Shown here: positions 23,089 to 34,486 of the stretch, one piece after another | Layout: the number at the start of each line of letters is the position of its first letter | How positions within the stretch are numbered: the first letter of the stretch is position 1 | From: Galerina marginata | Lineage: Eukaryota > Basidiomycota > Agaricomycetes > Agaricales > Galerinaceae | DNA: 64,000 nt | Assembly: GCA_023014335.1 (NCBI GenBank) | Contig: JAECYW010000001.1 | Coordinates: 2,108,001 to 2,172,000 of the forward strand | Direction of reading: 5' to 3' | Translations under genes and position numbers: made by a program | Notes under the pieces: model-generated | Database searches by the model: none | What the model was told of the DNA's origin: nothing | Seen by the model: the letters and a program-made list of their open reading frames with translations, nothing else

Positions 23089-24050
23089 ATGTTAGCACTT
23101 CGTGTTTTGGATGATGAGGACGATGGTCAGGACAAGCTGAGAGAAGTGACGACAAAGATAATGGGAGAGATGCTCAAGACGGACAGAATGGAAAAGAAAG
23201 GGGCAGGAACGACAAAGATAGATAGGATCTTGTTTGAGACTGCATGCTTTATTCTCCTATTGTCTGTTGTAGGTCTAAGATCGCCTAATGATTATTCTTT
23301 CCTGTCGACCGTCGACGTTAGAACTTCTTCATGAACCACCTCATGCCTGACAATACAATCCGCAGTGGCTTGTACGAAACCAACAAGCTGCTGAGGACAC
23401 TCGTCAAGGAACGAAGGGCTGACCTAACAGAGCAGCTTGAAGATCTCCATGAGTTACTCCGACAGGCTCATGTTGTCCAGCGTTTCCAGACTTACGACCT
23501 AATATTACAAGGTGCAGCCAATCATATCCTTTATGGCAAATTACCTGCTAACGTCTCTGAACCAGCTCTAAACGACGTCATTTTCATGCAGCTAGACGTG
23601 TCCCAGACAAACAACCTCAAACGTCGAAACCTCGAATACAGTGGGTCAATCTGATTTCTTTATAACACCACATTGATTTTATTTCGTTCAGTATCAAAGA
23701 TGCTCAACCCCCGTCAAGGGCTTGATAATGAGTCAGTGAACGTGCTCGCGTATGCCTTGAGTGCCCTTCCGCAAGCGAGGCTTGATGCGGCTATGGCTCT
23801 CCTTCCTCTCCATAGTGATATGAAGGCAGGTTCATTCTGGTGCAATGTAGACGAGTACCCGCGGGCGCCTACCATTGCTGAGGCCATAATGATCATCAAA
23901 AGCTCTGATCTCCAGCTTACCCACCAAAGAGTTCTCATTGACTATCTTGACGAAAAACTAGAGTCGTCAAAAGGCAATCCTTTGTTTCTCCCAAGCAACT
24001 GCAAGAGTTCGGTGACGCAGATTCAAGAAAAATTCAAAGGGTGGAGCTGA
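23089..24050 (+). CDS. unrecognised protein, 285 aa
   Basis: Three exons phase cleanly: 23089-23268, 23322-23640, 23692-24050. I do not recognise the family. The first exon is charged (DDEDDGQDKLREVTTKIMGEML). The rest looks alpha-helical, with leucine-rich amphipathic stretches (TEQLEDLHELLRQAHVVQRF, LAYALSALPQARLDAAMALL), and has no signal peptide or clear metal site. The first ATG is only 58 bp after the YVC1 stop on the same strand, very tight for a separate fungal gene. Either the true start is further in (M at 23331 is in frame with exon 2) and exon 1 is wrong, or the promoter lies inside YVC1. Exon 1 is the least certain part. Confidence 0.55.
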
Positions 24051-24235
24051 AGCTTGCAGCCCTCGAAGTCACGTCTCACGAGACCTAGGGAGCACTGGCC
24101 AGGTTACATTGCTCATGCAGCGAGGATAATTATAATCTTGCACAAGTCATTGTCATTGATTAAAATTTCTCTTCGAAATACGTACATGCGAAGGGTATGC
24201 TGAGGGATGTACCAACAATCTTGATGTTTCCAGGG

Positions 24236-25020
24236 TCATGCGTTGCGTGATGGGTCCAGGACCGGGTTTCGTACTAACTGGGTAAGTATGCTCATGGATT
24301 GGACAAAATATGGGCGAATTTCGTTGATTTCCATCGAACATAGGTTTGGCAACTAATACCCCAGTAAGTGGTGGAAGCATAGCGGATGAAGGCATGACTC
24401 ACGCTAAGTTCACTGTGGTCAAGTGTCTTCAGACCGTCTCTGCTCTTGGCCTGGCGGGCTTCTCGTAGGTCCTTCAACAGTGATCGAATTTTGTCTGGAT
24501 TCTCCAAATCATCTGAAGCCCTGTAATTCGGTCAAAGGATTTGGGTATCTCTGGGACAGAGAAGGACTGACACGTCTAGAATAACCTTCGAGATCTCTGC
24601 GAAACGGAATGGCAAACTACTAAATGTCGGCTCCGATGTTTCGAGTGTCAGTCGCTCTTGCAAAAAATCTAATATTGTGCAGATCAATCAAACAGTCGTC
24701 ATTCGCAGACTCATGAAGGACATACCGACGTTCAGCCAAACAGGTGCTATGATATGGCATTTTTTCTTCAACTTAAGATTCACTGCCATCCATAATGGTA
24801 TTTTTGCCTTGTTTGGGGGGCGAAGGGGCCCATATGCACCCTGAAAGACTAGATCAACCAATCGCGCGCGTTAATGAGGCTGATCTGCGAAGAAGTATAC
24901 CGAAATGAAAGCAGTCTTCTCCATTGATATGAGGGGAACAATTTCTATTAGCTGTTGGGAGGCTACGAGTTCAAGTTCTGGTGGAGTCACTGAGGCGCGT
25001 AGAGATTGAGGTAAAGCCAT
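24236..25020 (-). CDS. PSF2: GINS complex subunit Psf2
   Basis: Psf2 is one of four GINS subunits that join Cdc45 and Mcm2-7 to form the replicative CMG helicase; nuclear. The model is 188 aa, normal for the family. Exons: 25020-24901, 24840-24726, 24668-24572, 24520-24403, 24352-24236. Landmarks: MALPQSLRASVTPPELELVA, YGPLRPPNKAKIPLWMAVNLK, APVWLNVDFLQERLTLE, and the helical C terminus ending NEIRPYFVQSMSILTQL. The first intron has two AGs near its end; the second (24841-24842) is needed to restore ISGAYGPLRPP. It is head to head with the haspin gene, so a replication gene and a mitotic kinase share one promoter region. Confidence 0.95.
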
Positions 25021-25286
25021 CGCGGCGCGAGCTTGACGCAGAGAACAATTTGTTGAGACGCGTTTCTTGGTCAGCAATATTGAATCAGCCCAATCTGCAC
25101 GTGGCTCAACGCGTCTCGCAGTTCTTTCCCGATTTGGAAAGTCGATCCTCAACCGTTCCCCGCCAACGCCAGCACGGCGGACTCATTCTATCCGCGCAAT
25201 ATCGTGGATCCGCCAATATTTCGACCTTACATTATATCGCCATCACAGCAACTATACTGGTAGCAACCGCACTGGCCACTGCAATC
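25021..25286. promoter_or_regulatory. bidirectional promoter, PSF2 / haspin
   Basis: A 266-bp gap between divergent starts of two cell-cycle genes. It includes several ACGCGT/GACGCG-like motifs (about 25056-25064, GAGACGCGTTTC, and 25107-25114, CAACGCGTCTCG). These are the MluI cell-cycle box core (ACGCGT) bound by MBF in yeast and by related factors in other fungi. Two copies in inverted order fit S-phase control, but this is inference. Confidence 0.55.
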
Positions 25287-28040
25287 ATGTTAGGCTCCCG
25301 CACAAAACAGATCAACGCTTATGGCAAACGCGGACGGCGAATAGTAGAAGCCACGACAGACATTAAACCCAGTGTATCAAGTACTGAGATTATCAGTATC
25401 TTTGACGATTTGCCCCCAGCTCCTGCAATGACATCTATTGCAAACAAAATGAAGAAACGAGAGAATGTCGAACCACTAAAATCGAGGGCACCTTCTGTCA
25501 AAGTCGTTGGATTGCAGAAGAAGAGACGTCTGTCTCCGGTTTTCTCTCCTGCTAAGAAGAAGCAGACGAGTCGTGTAGCCCAACTGATAGGAGACGAAGT
25601 CCCTAAGCAGAATGCTTGTGGTCCACAGACTAAACCCAAGCCAAAGCCACTTGGACTTGGAAATGCTGAAGACCCCATTGTGCTATCCGCCTCGCCTCCT
25701 CGAGCTCCACTCTCTGCAATTGCCCTTAATTTTCCAGGGTCGCCTACCATTTCGCATAATCTACGCCACGCACGAGGGAAAACACCACTCAAATCGAAGA
25801 AGCCATTCTCTCCCTTCGTTGATGTGGACATCATCGTCCTCGATGACGATGGCCATACCATTCGCACTGAAAAGAGGGCCTCTCAGCAAAAAATGATTGC
25901 GAACCCGCTTAACCATCGCCAGGGCCTTGAACCTCCAGTAAAAGCCAAATCTGCCCTCAACACCACTCCTCTAGATACTGATAGCGAATTCGAGGCCGAT
26001 AATCTCCCGAAACCACCTAAGCACCAAGCTGCACGTAAACAAGCGATCATCATATCAGATGATTCTGACTCTGAGGAGGAATGTACACCGCTCAAACCTA
26101 AGCCAACGAAGGCGTCTAAAGATATTTCGAAAAGATCATTTTCTTTTCCTAAACATCCTCATGCAGGCTCAAATATGATAGTCGAAGTGCTGATCCCCCC
26201 TGCACCTTACAAGCTGCCTCGCTTGCCTTCTACGCCGGAGACGTCAACAGCATCTTCCTCGCCACTGTTGCAGGATTGCGATAACCTTCAAGAAAGCCCA
26301 AGTCCACCTACACAGGCAACAGAAGCAACACCACAGCGATACCAATTTATTCCTTCTCCCATTTTAAAGCCACGACAACTTACGCCTATCAGAGAGGGCC
26401 GTAAGCGTTTCTTTGAACCGCCGTCTCCTCCATCTCCGACAACACCTACAGACCTTGACCTCTCCATTGATTTTTCTGACCTTAGTCTAGGTTCGGCCTC
26501 CCAGAACCAAGCCCTATACCAAAGCGATTTTGTGATACATGACTACTTGATTCCTCTCCTGGAGGAATGCCACCAAGAGACATCTGGACCCCATAATTTC
26601 TCTACCTTCATAGAATCATTTCCATACGATCAAATACTACAGTCTGCTCGAGAACGTCAAGGTGCCGACATGCAATTTAGGAAAATTGGAGAAGCGAGTT
26701 ACTCGGAAGTCTTTGGCATAGGTGACGTCGTGTTGAAGGTTATTCCCCTCAGAGATGAAACACGGTTGAATGGGAATCCTGCAGAAGAAGAGGATGGCCC
26801 TGCTCCCAGCGACGCAAAAGATGTACGCAAAGAAATTATCGTGACCCGGGCCATGGGAGAGGTCTATGATGGATATGTCAAACTCCTTAAGACCTACGTC
26901 GTGAAAGGCAGATATCCAGAAGTCCTGCTGCGGCTCTGGGACGAGTACAACGGACGCAAGGGCTCCGAAAGTGTACGCCCAGGTAAGTAGCTATTTTGTT
27001 TCTCCACTCTTTCATTTCCCACACAGTGACGATTTTTTTTCCAGATACGTTCAAAGTATCCCAAGTATATGCGATCATCGTGCTACCCAATGGCGGTCCC
27101 GACTTAGAGGCATATTCATTCCACAATTCCAGTAGGACTGGCTGGAAACAAGCATGCAGCATCTTTTGGCAGGTTGCAAAAGCGCTAGCGCACGCCGAGC
27201 ACCTTGTCTCGTTTGAGGTAAGTAAGTCTTCACCCATTATGAAACGCGTTCAATGCCCCTTTTCAGCATCGTGACCTTCACTGGGGCCAGATCCTCGTTA
27301 AGAATCTGCCTACCCAGGCAAACGCCTTGAAATCCTTGAATTTAAACCGAAAGGCAAAGCCGAAGACACACCGTGTCTGGATGGATGATCTGTCGCATGG
27401 CGTGCAAGCTACTGTGATCGATCTCGGTCTATCAAGGATGGATGCCGGGGATGGAGAAAACGGGGATCGCGTACATTGGACCCCATTTGACGATGAGGTA
27501 TTTATGGGGGAAGGTGAGCAAATTTAGAGTAACCGTAAACTGCGATCTGAGGTCATGGTTTTACGTATAGGCGATTATCAGTTCGACGTGTATCGGATAA
27601 TGAAGGAGTTGACTGATGGTGCTTGGGAAGGGTTTTACCCCATTACCAATGTCGTCGTGAGTGACTTTCTATTTTGGCTGACGCGCAGGTGCTAAACCGT
27701 CTATTAGTGGCTGCATTATCTCCTTCAAAAGTTGCTTTATTCGAAAGGCATCAAGCCTCCAAGTACACCGCGAAAGACTAAAGTAACCTCAGAAGTTGGC
27801 CTCCTATTGTCGTGCGAAGGGTCTTTCTCCGAGAAAGATTGCTATGAATGCCTCGTGGACCTTGAGAGCTGGTTGGGTAAGTATATTACAGAAATGGCGC
27901 CGCCAACAACGAAGAGAAAAGGGAAACGTAAGGCCCAAGCCCCTGTTAAACCTGTCACGATTGCCGGACCCGCGCGTGCCGGTGAAGTCGTTGCTTATGG
28001 GGCGAAGAAGGGGTGGATCAAAGCTACGCGATTGTATTAA
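25287..28040 (+). CDS. haspin-type serine/threonine kinase
   Basis: Haspin phosphorylates histone H3 Thr3 at mitotic centromeres to recruit the chromosomal passenger complex. The model is 844 aa. Exons: 25287-26982, 27045-27217, 27267-27513, 27571-27656, 27708-28040. The first 450 aa are a disordered Pro/Ser/Lys-rich tail with the N-terminal MLGSRTKQINAYGKRGRRIV. The kinase starts near residue 464 (KIGEASYSEVFGIGDVVLKV, with the ATP lysine in VLKV). It has HRDLHWGQIL as catalytic loop and VIDLGLSR in place of DFG; haspins characteristically lack a standard DFG. The open frame extends upstream to an ATG at 24981, but that part lies opposite PSF2 exon 1 and I reject it. Confidence 0.9.
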
Positions 28041-28430
28041 TTTTTATGCTTTGTTGTTCTTTGTCCTGTTCTCGTCGACGAGTATTGTCATTGCTCTTAC
28101 AGCAAATAAATGCAACGGTTGAATGGTGAACCTGATATAGCTGAGCAAGTAGCAGTCGTTTCAAGGATTTCAGGGGGTATTGTATCGCAGACAGCAAAAA
28201 AAGTAAGAAAGGCTACGTAAAGGTTCGATAAATAATTTCGCCTCTTGACGAAATATAATTAATAAAGCAATCTACTGCTACAAGGAAGATAGAACTGTGG
28301 ATGGTATATATAAATATAAATTTGTTTCTAAAGAGTTCTGCAGACAATGGCCATGCCAAGCAGATATAACAAGATCAGACGAATGTGCGCATAAGGTCAA
28401 GGATCAAGAGTGGAACGACCAGCCTGGTAA
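28041..28430. other. convergent 3' intergenic region
   Basis: AT-rich sequence between the stops of haspin (+) and the KRE6/SKN1-type gene (-). It should hold both 3' UTRs. Nothing else is seen. Confidence 0.5.
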
Positions 28431-30935
28431 CTAGCACGGCTCAATGAATGAATTCTTGGGAAATGGTTTCCCGAAATCTCCAGTCCAGGTGGTCAAGTTC
28501 GGATTGGTATATGCTTCAATATAGCTACCCAAACGAATTGTTAAGGCGGAAAAAAAATACACAATGTAAACATACTCATTGATGTAGTTCTCCGTCGGGA
28601 AATCTTTAGGGTCGCAACCAATGTCGATGTGATTTATATCTTGATATACACGAACGTAGTCGACGCTCATGTGGTTGGGAAATGTCAAATGTTCAAAGTC
28701 GATGGAGCCAAAGTTTTTTGACATCCCCAAGTTCATGATTATATACTAATTAATGACAAATGAGATGGAGTTTCGCCAAGAACAAAATTGACAGTACCAT
28801 AGGCTCTTGAGGGACAGGACGTGCCGAGATCTGCACAGTTGGATCGGGTCCCAGGCCTGCAGCTTTCAACGTCCAGGATGTCTTGCCATTAGATACCCAT
28901 GAAATGTACTGCGAGGAGTAAGCGGCGCCGTAGAAGGTAACATTATTTCACTGACAGCATCGTCGTATCCTTGGTGCGGCCATTATCCAATCAAGGTTTC
29001 CAACTACGCAGCGCAGTCGAACGTACCTGGTTTGTACTGTTGGAAATGTTGACAGTGGCACAAAGTTGGGCAACAAAAGGCGTACCTCAAAGCCATAGAC
29101 AGAGTAGCAATCTTGTACGAGCTCATAACACAGCTGGTTTGTATCCGTAACCACAGAAGTGGCCATTTGGCTTGCGCTACCTATGAAACCGTTCAACCTG
29201 GAGACGGAGGGATCTGCCAAAATTTCGTTCTCGGTTGAATTATCCCAAACATATGCACGATTGAAAGGCTAAAGACTGGTTACAATGTTTTAAAAATGTT
29301 TAAATGAGGACTTACCGCCCATTGTGCCGATTGCGATACTTGTCCGGTGAGAGGAGTGCCTCCAACCTGCGCTTCGAGAACATCAATTTCAGGCGCCGAT
29401 CTTCCTACGTACGTTCCATCGTCGTGCTTGGGTCCTGGGTGGCTTTCCCCATCGCAAGTGCATCTTGAAAGCCTTTGACCGGGCAGATATGACAAGGCAC
29501 CGCCGTATGCGTGATCTCCGTCGAGGACCGCTGCTATAGGTTCGCCGTTGCGGGTTTGATTAGGCGCAGTTCCCACATCACAAGTGTCGTAAGTATAGGG
29601 CCACTGCATTTTTTTCAGTTACAGAGGAACCAGCAGCAAGAATTAGCACCAACCATTCCTTCCAAACTCGCCCCATAACCAGCTCGTCCTAAATTGCCCA
29701 TGGTCCATACAGCAGGCCACATGCCGACAACATTATTTGCGCCTGGTAATTTCACAGCGGTTTCGATATACCCTCCTGTAAAACAGAACTTGTTCCTGCG
29801 TACTACATCAGACCAGTACACGGGAGGGAAATGGAAAAGTGCCGAACCAAGACGATATCAGTCCTGTCGGAGGCGAGTTTTAAGATATATGACCCAGATC
29901 GTTCAATTTTTGAGCTTCCTCACCTCCTTGATAATTCAGGTCGTGTTTCGGACTGGACAATTCTGAGAAGGTTATAACCAAAGACCCCCCAATCGTCGTG
30001 ACCGCTTCTGGATCGTACCATTCCAGGTTATTTGTGGCCTGTTGATAGGTTTCAAATCCGAATGCTCCATAACCGACTCGTCTTCTTACCCAGTAATGTA
30101 AATCCTCGGCCTCCCAGTACGGATCGTCACCTGGGTAAAATGACCTGCCATCCGTGTTGAACTCGTCGGAGAAAACCAACAGCATGGACGAGCCGTCGAA
30201 ACTTGAAGTTCTTGTGTGAGCTTCTTCTGGCGTATCTAAGTCAATGAGCCCAAAATTCCCAATGGATGGAACCTATGACTGGTTAAATGCTGACCACCAC
30301 ACGAACATAATTAACGTTCACCTGTCCCGATGAGTTAGTACCTCCAAGGCTATAGCCAACAGTCGACCACTGGTCCCTGTAGGTGACAATAGGATAACCG
30401 ATGCTGCTCACTCAAGGCGGTGAGAAAAGGTCTCCAGATAGGAAGACTTTGCTCACAACAAAACGATAACGGCCAGTAGGAGAGTGATTAAACAGCCGAC
30501 GTTGGTCAGACCTCTTGCATTGACCGGCACGGTTTTCATGTTACTTGATTTGTCTGGTTCAAGTTCTGGATTGTGGAGATCATCGTCCGCTTCTACAAGG
30601 TCTGGGGATAAATCTGAACCCCAAAGACGGGGATCAGGAGCGAGGGAGAACTGGTGGACACGAAAGATATCGACGGGTGTCAAGAGGACACAAGGAACAG
30701 ATATTCCTACCTTGTCAGAAAGTGTGCTCAGTCGGGATGCGCCACCGAGTGAATAAGGAGACTCAGAGATACTTTGCTAAAATGGCGAAATGAGTGATTT
30801 GCTGAAACTGCAGGTAGATGGTCTGACCCAGCTGTCCCTTCGTAAAATACCGAAGCTGGAAGCTCGGAGGAGGGTGAGTGACGAGTCACCAGAGGCATAT
30901 CCAGGATGTGGAGAGCTGGGCCTAGGAAACGACAT
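28431..30935 (-). CDS. SKN1: beta-1,6-glucan synthesis protein, GH16 (Kre6/Skn1 family)
   Basis: A type II membrane protein of the secretory pathway needed for cell-wall beta-1,6-glucan. The model is 591 aa from 15 exons, all in phase: 30935-30828, 30776-30711, 30650-30457, 30403-30322, 30272-30090, 30038-29924, 29863-29848, 29795-29654, 29603-29316, 29268-29086, 29036-29027, 28969-28956, 28908-28798, 28745-28576, 28524-28431. The cytosolic tail ends in [18 protein letters not shown]. The membrane anchor is about residues 105-125 ([21 protein letters not shown]). The lumenal domain carries the GH16 catalytic motif EIDVLE, the family blocks [10 protein letters not shown] and [22 protein letters not shown], and paired cysteines. 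Three internal exons are only 16, 10 and 14 nt. Two in-frame introns (for example 30039-30089) are easily mistaken for coding. Confidence 0.93.
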
Positions 30936-32331
30936 GGACTGCAATGCAGAAAGAGCGAGAAAAGAAAGATCCCCGAGTCTGTCGTCTCGCGTATGTAAAG
31001 GGGACAGGGAGAAGCTCGTGGAGTAGAGCTGGATAGAATTCTTCAAGGGAATCCGAGGATTTCTTCTTTGTAAAAAAGCATATAATCCATACATTGTTAA
31101 ACTTCTATAGCGACGGTGAAAGGAAGCCGCTCAGAAGGCGTTTTTGCCCGGTGCATGAGCACGTCCATTCGGAAGAACGTTGCACTGTAACTGGTTCCGC
31201 ATTGCATTGCTTAGATTTTGGCGCTATGGAAGGGGCTTGCAATAAAAATTTCCTGTCCTTTAGTGGGCTGTAAAAGGTAATATGCCAGTCAAGCTTCAGT
31301 TTTCTGATCGATGGAAGGTGTTCTCACCACAGTTATACGTCTTCGCGCCAATGGCTGTCGCGATAAGCTTGGAAGCCTAGCGGATTTGATGATCACCGCG
31401 ATGGCTCCACGCATCATGCCAAAAATTTCCGAGGAATTGGACTTGGAATCCGGTGAAAATTCAATCTACTGGTTGAGAAGGTCCGCTTGAATTTCTGCCT
31501 GCAGATAGTTATCCACTCCAAATCCATCCATTGCCCATGATCGTGGTCATTGGTCACATCACTGGATAGGGCATATACGGGCGGTACTTTGACACGGTCT
31601 TCATGCCCCAAACACTTGTACGAGCCAGGCTTACAATCTGATAAAGGCGTGTCATTAGACTGGCTAAACGGTGTTGCGCTTCATATTATTTCTTCAAATG
31701 TATATGTCATCGGTCCTATCCCATTTTTTTTTTAAAAAAAACAAGCACGCGTGGCGATATGACCGTCAGGGCTTGGAGGAACATGACATTGTTAATAGTC
31801 GGTGCCCATCACCATTGCAAGAAAAACCATGGATGCACGTACCAATGCCAAACACCCAATTAATTGAAATCTAAGGAGGTCGCCTGCATTTTGTTTCTGT
31901 TGACCGCTTTTACATACATTGCACAGCACTGGAAACAGGCACCGCAGAAGGCTTCAAGTAAGTTGACGCCTGCAGTAAGTTCGATGATGTTTTGCAAACT
32001 TAGCAGACAGAGTCTGTAGAAACTGGAGTCGGGAGGGAATATTAAAGATCGTCCTCAACATTCCCTATAGAACATGGGGTGAAATCGCAGATAAGCAAGA
32101 GTATTTTGTCAAGGTTTTTAAAATTTAGTGTTGTGCGTGGCACTGGTGTTCAACGCTTCAGTTATTGGTCAGGGCGTTTTGCTATGTGACATATTTGATC
32201 GTAAACCAACTTGGTAATGATAATTGCCACGGTCGACCACTCTGTATTCCCTCTCTCCAATTATCAATACCGATTCATATACACATACGTGCCTTTCTTT
32301 CTACCTTTTTTGCGGTTTCCAGTCTCGCGAC
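30936..32331. other. 1.4-kb divergent intergenic region
   Basis: It lies between the starts of the KRE6/SKN1-type gene and the F-box gene. It contains a T10-A8 run (about 31724-31741) able to form a simple hairpin, and no reading frame I can support. Confidence 0.5.
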
Positions 32332-33790
32332 ATGTTCTTTGAAAGTCTCCCCGTCGACCTTATCGCTGAAATCCTTGGAGAGTTGGATTTGAATTCATTG
32401 ATACATATGTCATACGTCTCCAAACGTTTCTACCTGGCGGCATCAGAACCGTCCTTGAATCCATGGAGAAGGCCTATTATGCGCAATCTACATGCTCAGG
32501 TATATGAGGACTCTCTCAAGCATCTGAGCGTGCGGTTGACAGTTCCACGACAAAACTGGATCGACATACTGACCTTGGCTCGGCCCTCGTACATCCTATA
32601 CGATACAACTCTTCCGAACTTGAAGGCAGCTGAATGGGAGGAGTGTTTCAAGAGACGTTTCTTACCAAGCTGGGAGAAGTGGAAAAAAGAAAGTTCTTGG
32701 AAAGAAGCCTTTCTAAAGTGCGATTCGATTCAATCCCTTCGTCTTGGTAAGTTCCTAAAATCAGTGTCAAGAGTATTGCACAGGGTTTGGCACCGCAGCG
32801 TTACCTCATGCACAACTGACGAAGCGTGGACCAAGTCAGTCTCTCGCTTTTGTATCTGGGTATTTTCAACTAATTTCTTAGATATATCGTTTTGAATCGA
32901 ACTGGATCCGCAAATGAACTCGAGATGTCTTCTCGAAATTATAACCCGATATCTATATTCAACGAAATGAAGTACCTCCGTCTATGAACCACTCTTTACC
33001 GAACTTTACATTTCCTTTCTTTTAGATTGCAAAGTAATCTATCACATCTTGAGACGCGTATTAGGGTGAGCGTCCATAATTTCATCCCAAATCGAAGAAA
33101 ATTCACCGATACCGTGTAGCTCGTCCTGGACTTAGCAGATGTTCGAATATTGGCCTTCGGTACTCTAGCAAAGCCGCGAAGCGATTTTAATGTCAACCCG
33201 AATGCACATCTATTCTTAAATCCTCCCGGAATTGCACCAGATAGACCTGCTAATGCTTTATCTAAACTAGCTTCAAAAAATAATTCGTCTAGCCTTGTTG
33301 ATGATCACGGAGTTTATCCAATGTCAACTTCAACAGTCCCGGCTATCTGTATGTCCCTGATGTTTACCTCAAAGTGCTTCGGCTAACTCACATTTACTAT
33401 CAGTATTCAAAGAATACCGTAATCCTTCGCGAACATATAGACGGCTGACTCATCCACAACCAGCATCAACGCATATTAACTATCCACATTTCACTCTCGG
33501 AGGGGGAGATTTGCGGTGGCTTGGATTAGAGGAAATTGAGGAAAGCGGTTTGCACTGGGTAGGGGGTTTAATGTCGGTAAAAGTCTTCAGCTTTGTGTAC
33601 CCAGCATCTCACATGATCTGTCCTGGGTTATTCCAGGATCACTGCTCAGCTCCTGGGGCACGACTCTCAAAGTTTAATTCATGGAAGACATCAATATGCC
33701 TCTTTCGGCTGGAAGGATCTATGGGCTATTGCTCCTTGGATGGAAGAAGTAATTACAAAGAGGATAGATGGCGCTGGGTTAGGCCACTGA
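32332..33790 (+). CDS. F-box protein, C-terminal frame unresolved
   Basis: The start is the F-box FFESLPVDLIAEILGELDLNSLIHMSYVSKRFY, so this is a likely SCF adaptor. Exons: 32332-32717, 32772-32834, 32882-32971, 33026-33065, 33120-33348, 33404-33576, then 33637-33790. Landmarks of a basidiomycete F-box family I know by pattern: LTSCTTDEAWT-like (here VTSCTTDEAWTK), YIVLNRTGSANELE, SIFNEMKLQSNLSHLETRIR, and the end DLWAIAPWMEEVITKRIDGAG. The junction to the last exon is off by one base. With donor 33577 and acceptor 33636 the natural splice puts the last exon in the wrong frame, and it runs on to 33897. Ignoring one G of the GG at 33636-33637 gives SITAQLLGH... through ...DGAGLGH and a stop at 33790. 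The substrate is unknown. Confidence 0.7.
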
Positions 33791-33897
33791 GCTATTGGAA
33801 CGATTATGTGATCAGGTTGGAACGCCGCCTCGAAACGGTGGGTGGAGACCGAAAGAAACCTTTGTTTGGACTTCCACTGGACGCCCTTTCCACATGA

Positions 33898-34486
33898 CAA
33901 TTACGCTTTTCTTTCTATGACGCTCTTTTCGTCGATCGGCAACAACCGTAAAAGGAATCCCCGCCACGTGTGGGGACAAGATCGAGTCCCTTTATAGGCA
34001 AGCGCTGCAGCGCTCGGGATCCGAATTCAAGTGAGACTTCGGGACTTTTGTTTATTTCGGTGATCTAATCTCCTTTGTAGTCCCCAAATAGGCGTCAATC
34101 AATATCTTTGTCGATTTCGAATGTTTCCCCTCAAATTCCTTCCGCCTTGAACCGATGCAAACTCGTGCATATTGATTCTTTCCGGATTGCGAGACAATAG
34201 CTACGATCGTCAAACGCAGCTTTGTGCAATGGACGAGCTTTGTTTTGGTCTCAGAAGAGTTGGGCGAGGTAGAAAAGTATTAAATGAATGTTCCGCATCT
34301 CTAAAAACCAACAATCCTCCTCCTTCCTCAAGCCTCCCTCTATTTTATTGCGCAGCGTTGCCGGACAGCGTCTCTATATATTATCCCATTACATCAATCT
34401 GCCGCTAATTATGAAAGCCGAAACTAAGAACGTCACTCGTGTGGTACGCCTGCTCCTTCTTGACACATGTTATCATTCGCATATTT
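33898..34486. other. upstream region of the C2H2 gene
   Basis: It contains a CACGTG E-box inside an imperfect inverted repeat (TCCCCGCCACGTGTGGGGA, about 33957-33975) and a perfect 14-bp palindrome AGCGCTGCAGCGCT at 34001-34014, followed by a pyrimidine-rich stretch (about 34316-34350). These are candidate regulator sites for the zinc-finger gene. Confidence 0.5.

Noticed and set aside
24981..25286. In-frame upstream start for haspin (102 extra codons)
   Set aside because: It overlaps PSF2 exon 1 on the other strand, and the conserved fungal haspin N terminus begins at 25287.
30453..30683. Separate small gene with start at 30683
   Set aside because: That start is TTG, not ATG. The segment is an exon of the KRE6/SKN1-type gene, entered by splicing at 30650.
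31724..31741. T10-A8 hairpin as a terminator
   Set aside because: Intrinsic terminators of this type are bacterial; here it is probably a simple AT run in intergenic DNA.
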